From the NCBI GenBank assembly GCA_938084875.1, contig CALKFX010000014.1:1-13499 (forward strand): a stretch of DNA of 13,499 nucleotides, written 5' to 3'. Origin of the DNA: an uncultured Flavobacteriales bacterium (GTDB taxonomy: Bacteria; Bacteroidota; Bacteroidia; Flavobacteriales_D; Parvicellaceae). This document shows positions 12,381 to 13,499 of the stretch, piece after piece; position 1 is the first letter of the stretch; each line of letters starts with the position of its first letter. The position numbers and the translations under genes were made by a program. The notes beneath the pieces were generated by a model. It had not been told where the DNA came from. It saw only the letters and a program-made list of their open reading frames with translations, and ran no database searches.

Positions 12381-13355
12381 ATGGTTGCATTAAAGAAAAC
12401 TACTATCTTATTATTGTTTTTAGGGATTTGCAGTCCTTTTTTTGGAGGATGGGGTTTTTTTGGGCATAAAAAGATAAATCGTGTAGCGGTCTTTACAATT
12501 CCTGACTCTGAACTTTTTCAATTTTATAAAAAGAATATAGATTACTTAACCGAACATGCCGTTGACCCAGATAAAAGAAGATACGCTGTAAAAGGAGAAG
12601 CCGAAAAGCACTTTATAGATATAGATCACTATGTCGAAAAAGGAGAAAATCCATTTGATGTAATGCCAAGAAGATGGAACGATGCAATAGAAAAGTTTTC
12701 AGAAGACACTATCAAAACTTACGGAATATCTCCATGGAATATACAGCTAATGCTATACAAATTAACTACTGCATTTAAGGAAAAAAATCTATCTAGAATT
12801 CTTAAATATTCTGCCGAAATAGGACATTACATTTCTGATGCCCACGTCCCACTTCATGCTACTGAAAACTACAATGGACAATTTACCAACCAAAAAGGTA
12901 TCCACGGCTTTTGGGAGTCTAGAGTGCCAGAACTTTTTTTTGAAGAATATGATTTAATCACTGGAAAAGCAGAATACATTAACAAGCCATTGGAGACAAC
13001 TTGGGAATTCATTCAAGAAAGCTATTTTGCTGTAGACTCTGTACTTTCCATTGAAAAAGAAATAACCGAACAATGGCCAGATGATAGAAAATATTCTTTT
13101 GAAAAAAGAGGACGGGTAACAATGAAAGTATACAGTAGAGATTTTAGCAAAGAATATAGCAACAGACTAAATAATATGCAAGAACGAAGACTAAAAGCTT
13201 CCATAAAAGCAGTTGGTTCTTTTTGGTATACAGCATGGATTAACGCAGGACAACCAGACCTAAATGATTTAGCTCTTATCGATGCACCTATAAAAGAAGA
13301 AATTGAATATAAAATTGATAAGAATCTAAAAAATAAAAGGCAACACAGCAATTAA
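12381..13355 (+). CDS. Secreted zinc phospholipase C / S1-P1 nuclease-like enzyme
   Basis: 324 residues with signal peptide MVALKKTTILLLFLGICSPFFGG. The mature protein probably begins at Trp24 (WGFFGHKKIN), because in this superfamily the N-terminal Trp amine is a zinc ligand. A trinuclear zinc site can be read: Trp24 and His29 (the WxxxxH spacing of P1 nuclease), Asp62 and His77, His149-Asp153-His159 in IGHYISDAHVPLH (spacing as in P1), and His175-Glu179 in GIHGFWE. The last acidic ligand is Glu, as in Bacillus phospholipase C; P1 has Asp. Function could be phosphodiesterase action on phospholipids or nucleic acids; sequence alone does not decide. The start is ATG at 12381, 2 bases after the DUF4442 stop; the frame extends upstream only inside that gene. 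The C-terminus is lysine- and asparagine-rich. Confidence 0.88.
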   Translation: MVALKKTTILLLFLGICSPFFGGWGFFGHKKINRVAVFTIPDSELFQFYKKNIDYLTEHAVDPDKRRYAVKGEAEKHFIDIDHYVEKGENPFDVMPRRWNDAIEKFSEDTIKTYGISPWNIQLMLYKLTTAFKEKNLSRILKYSAEIGHYISDAHVPLHATENYNGQFTNQKGIHGFWESRVPELFFEEYDLITGKAEYINKPLETTWEFIQESYFAVDSVLSIEKEITEQWPDDRKYSFEKRGRVTMKVYSRDFSKEYSNRLNNMQERRLKASIKAVGSFWYTAWINAGQPDLNDLALIDAPIKEEIEYKIDKNLKNKRQHSN

Positions 13356-13356
13356 A

Positions 13357-13499
13357 TTATTTCTTTTTCTTTCTTTTTTTTCCTCTCCTATTTTGTTTTA
13401 ATGCTTTTCTAGCTTCATCTGTCAAAGGAACTCTTTTATAATAAGTCATTTTTCCAGAATCTATTAGACCAATGGCTCTTTCCATTAGTAAATCTTCAT
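13357..13499 (-). CDS. C-terminal end of an unrecognised gene, lysine-rich tail
   Basis: An open minus-strand frame enters from the right edge and ends at TAA (13357-13359), giving 46 residues. It reads EDLLMERAIGLIDSGK, then MTYYKRVPLTDEARKALKQN, then RRGKKRKKKK. The upstream part looks helical; the tail has nine basic residues among its last ten, often seen in RNA- or DNA-binding proteins. I cannot assign a family. Its stop lies one base from the stop of the convergent phospholipase-like gene. That it is a real gene is supported by its codon use and by the otherwise dense packing. Confidence 0.65.
   Translation of the reverse strand, partial: EDLLMERAIGLIDSGKMTYYKRVPLTDEARKALKQNRRGKKRKKKK

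Noticed and set aside
13022..13351. 109-codon minus-strand frame opposite the phospholipase-like gene
   Set aside because: It is an antisense shadow with no motifs; the plus-strand frame has a full zinc-site signature.
1..13499. CRISPR array, tRNA or rRNA, insertion sequence, prophage or defence island
   Set aside because: No regularly spaced repeats, cloverleaf-like genes, transposase or integrase motifs or defence-type proteins were seen; every large frame is explained by a chromosomal gene.

Overview
The window is ordinary chromosomal DNA from a low-GC (roughly 30%), tightly packed member of the Bacteroidota, most likely of Flavobacteriales type. The evidence is gene content: a BshB1 bacillithiol deacetylase, a Cbp1-type coiled-coil lipoprotein, a DUF4442 protein, a Kdo lipopolysaccharide pathway, and Flavobacteria-like IF3 and L20 sequences. 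Most start codons are preceded by A-rich stretches rather than Shine-Dalgarno sites, as is usual in this phylum. Calls rest on sequence and motifs only; no database search was possible.

Layout. (1) 1-2939, plus strand: the conserved translation cluster thrS (5' end outside the window) - infC - rpmI - rplT, closed by a strong intrinsic terminator. infC starts at a non-canonical AUU/AUC codon. (2) 2922-4807, minus strand: pdxH (vitamin B6 salvage) overlapping a family 2 glycosyltransferase. (3) 4900-7051, plus strand: a Kdo biosynthesis operon kdsB - SIS-domain arabinose-5-phosphate isomerase - kdsA. It supplies three of the four steps from ribulose-5-P to CMP-Kdo; the phosphatase KdsC is not in the window. 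(4) 10037-7052, minus strand: a three-gene unit of secreted M28 metallopeptidase, bshB1 and a coiled-coil lipoprotein, with gaps of 4 and 3 bases. (5) 10091-11201, plus strand: a thioredoxin-fold redoxin overlapping a 5-formyltetrahydrofolate cyclo-ligase. (6) 11259-13355, plus strand: an unrecognised exported protein, a DUF4442 hotdog-type protein and a secreted zinc phospholipase C/S1-P1 nuclease-like enzyme. (7) 13357-13499, minus strand: the C-terminal end of an unrecognised gene with a lysine-rich tail.

How the genes relate. The Kdo operon and perhaps the glycosyltransferase serve the outer membrane. The M28 peptidase, lipoprotein and phospholipase-like enzyme are predicted envelope or exported proteins. 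bshB1 and the redoxin belong to thiol/redox metabolism, and thrS-infC-rpmI-rplT to translation.

No gene-free stretch exceeds 100 bases. I found no RNA gene, CRISPR array, insertion sequence, phage gene or recognisable defence or biosynthetic island, and no convincing novel multi-gene system. The points worth checking are small: the infC start, a possible leader before rplT, an A11 tract inside a surface lipoprotein gene, several genes without an AUG start, overlapping palindromes before the unknown exported protein, and convergent genes with almost no space between them.
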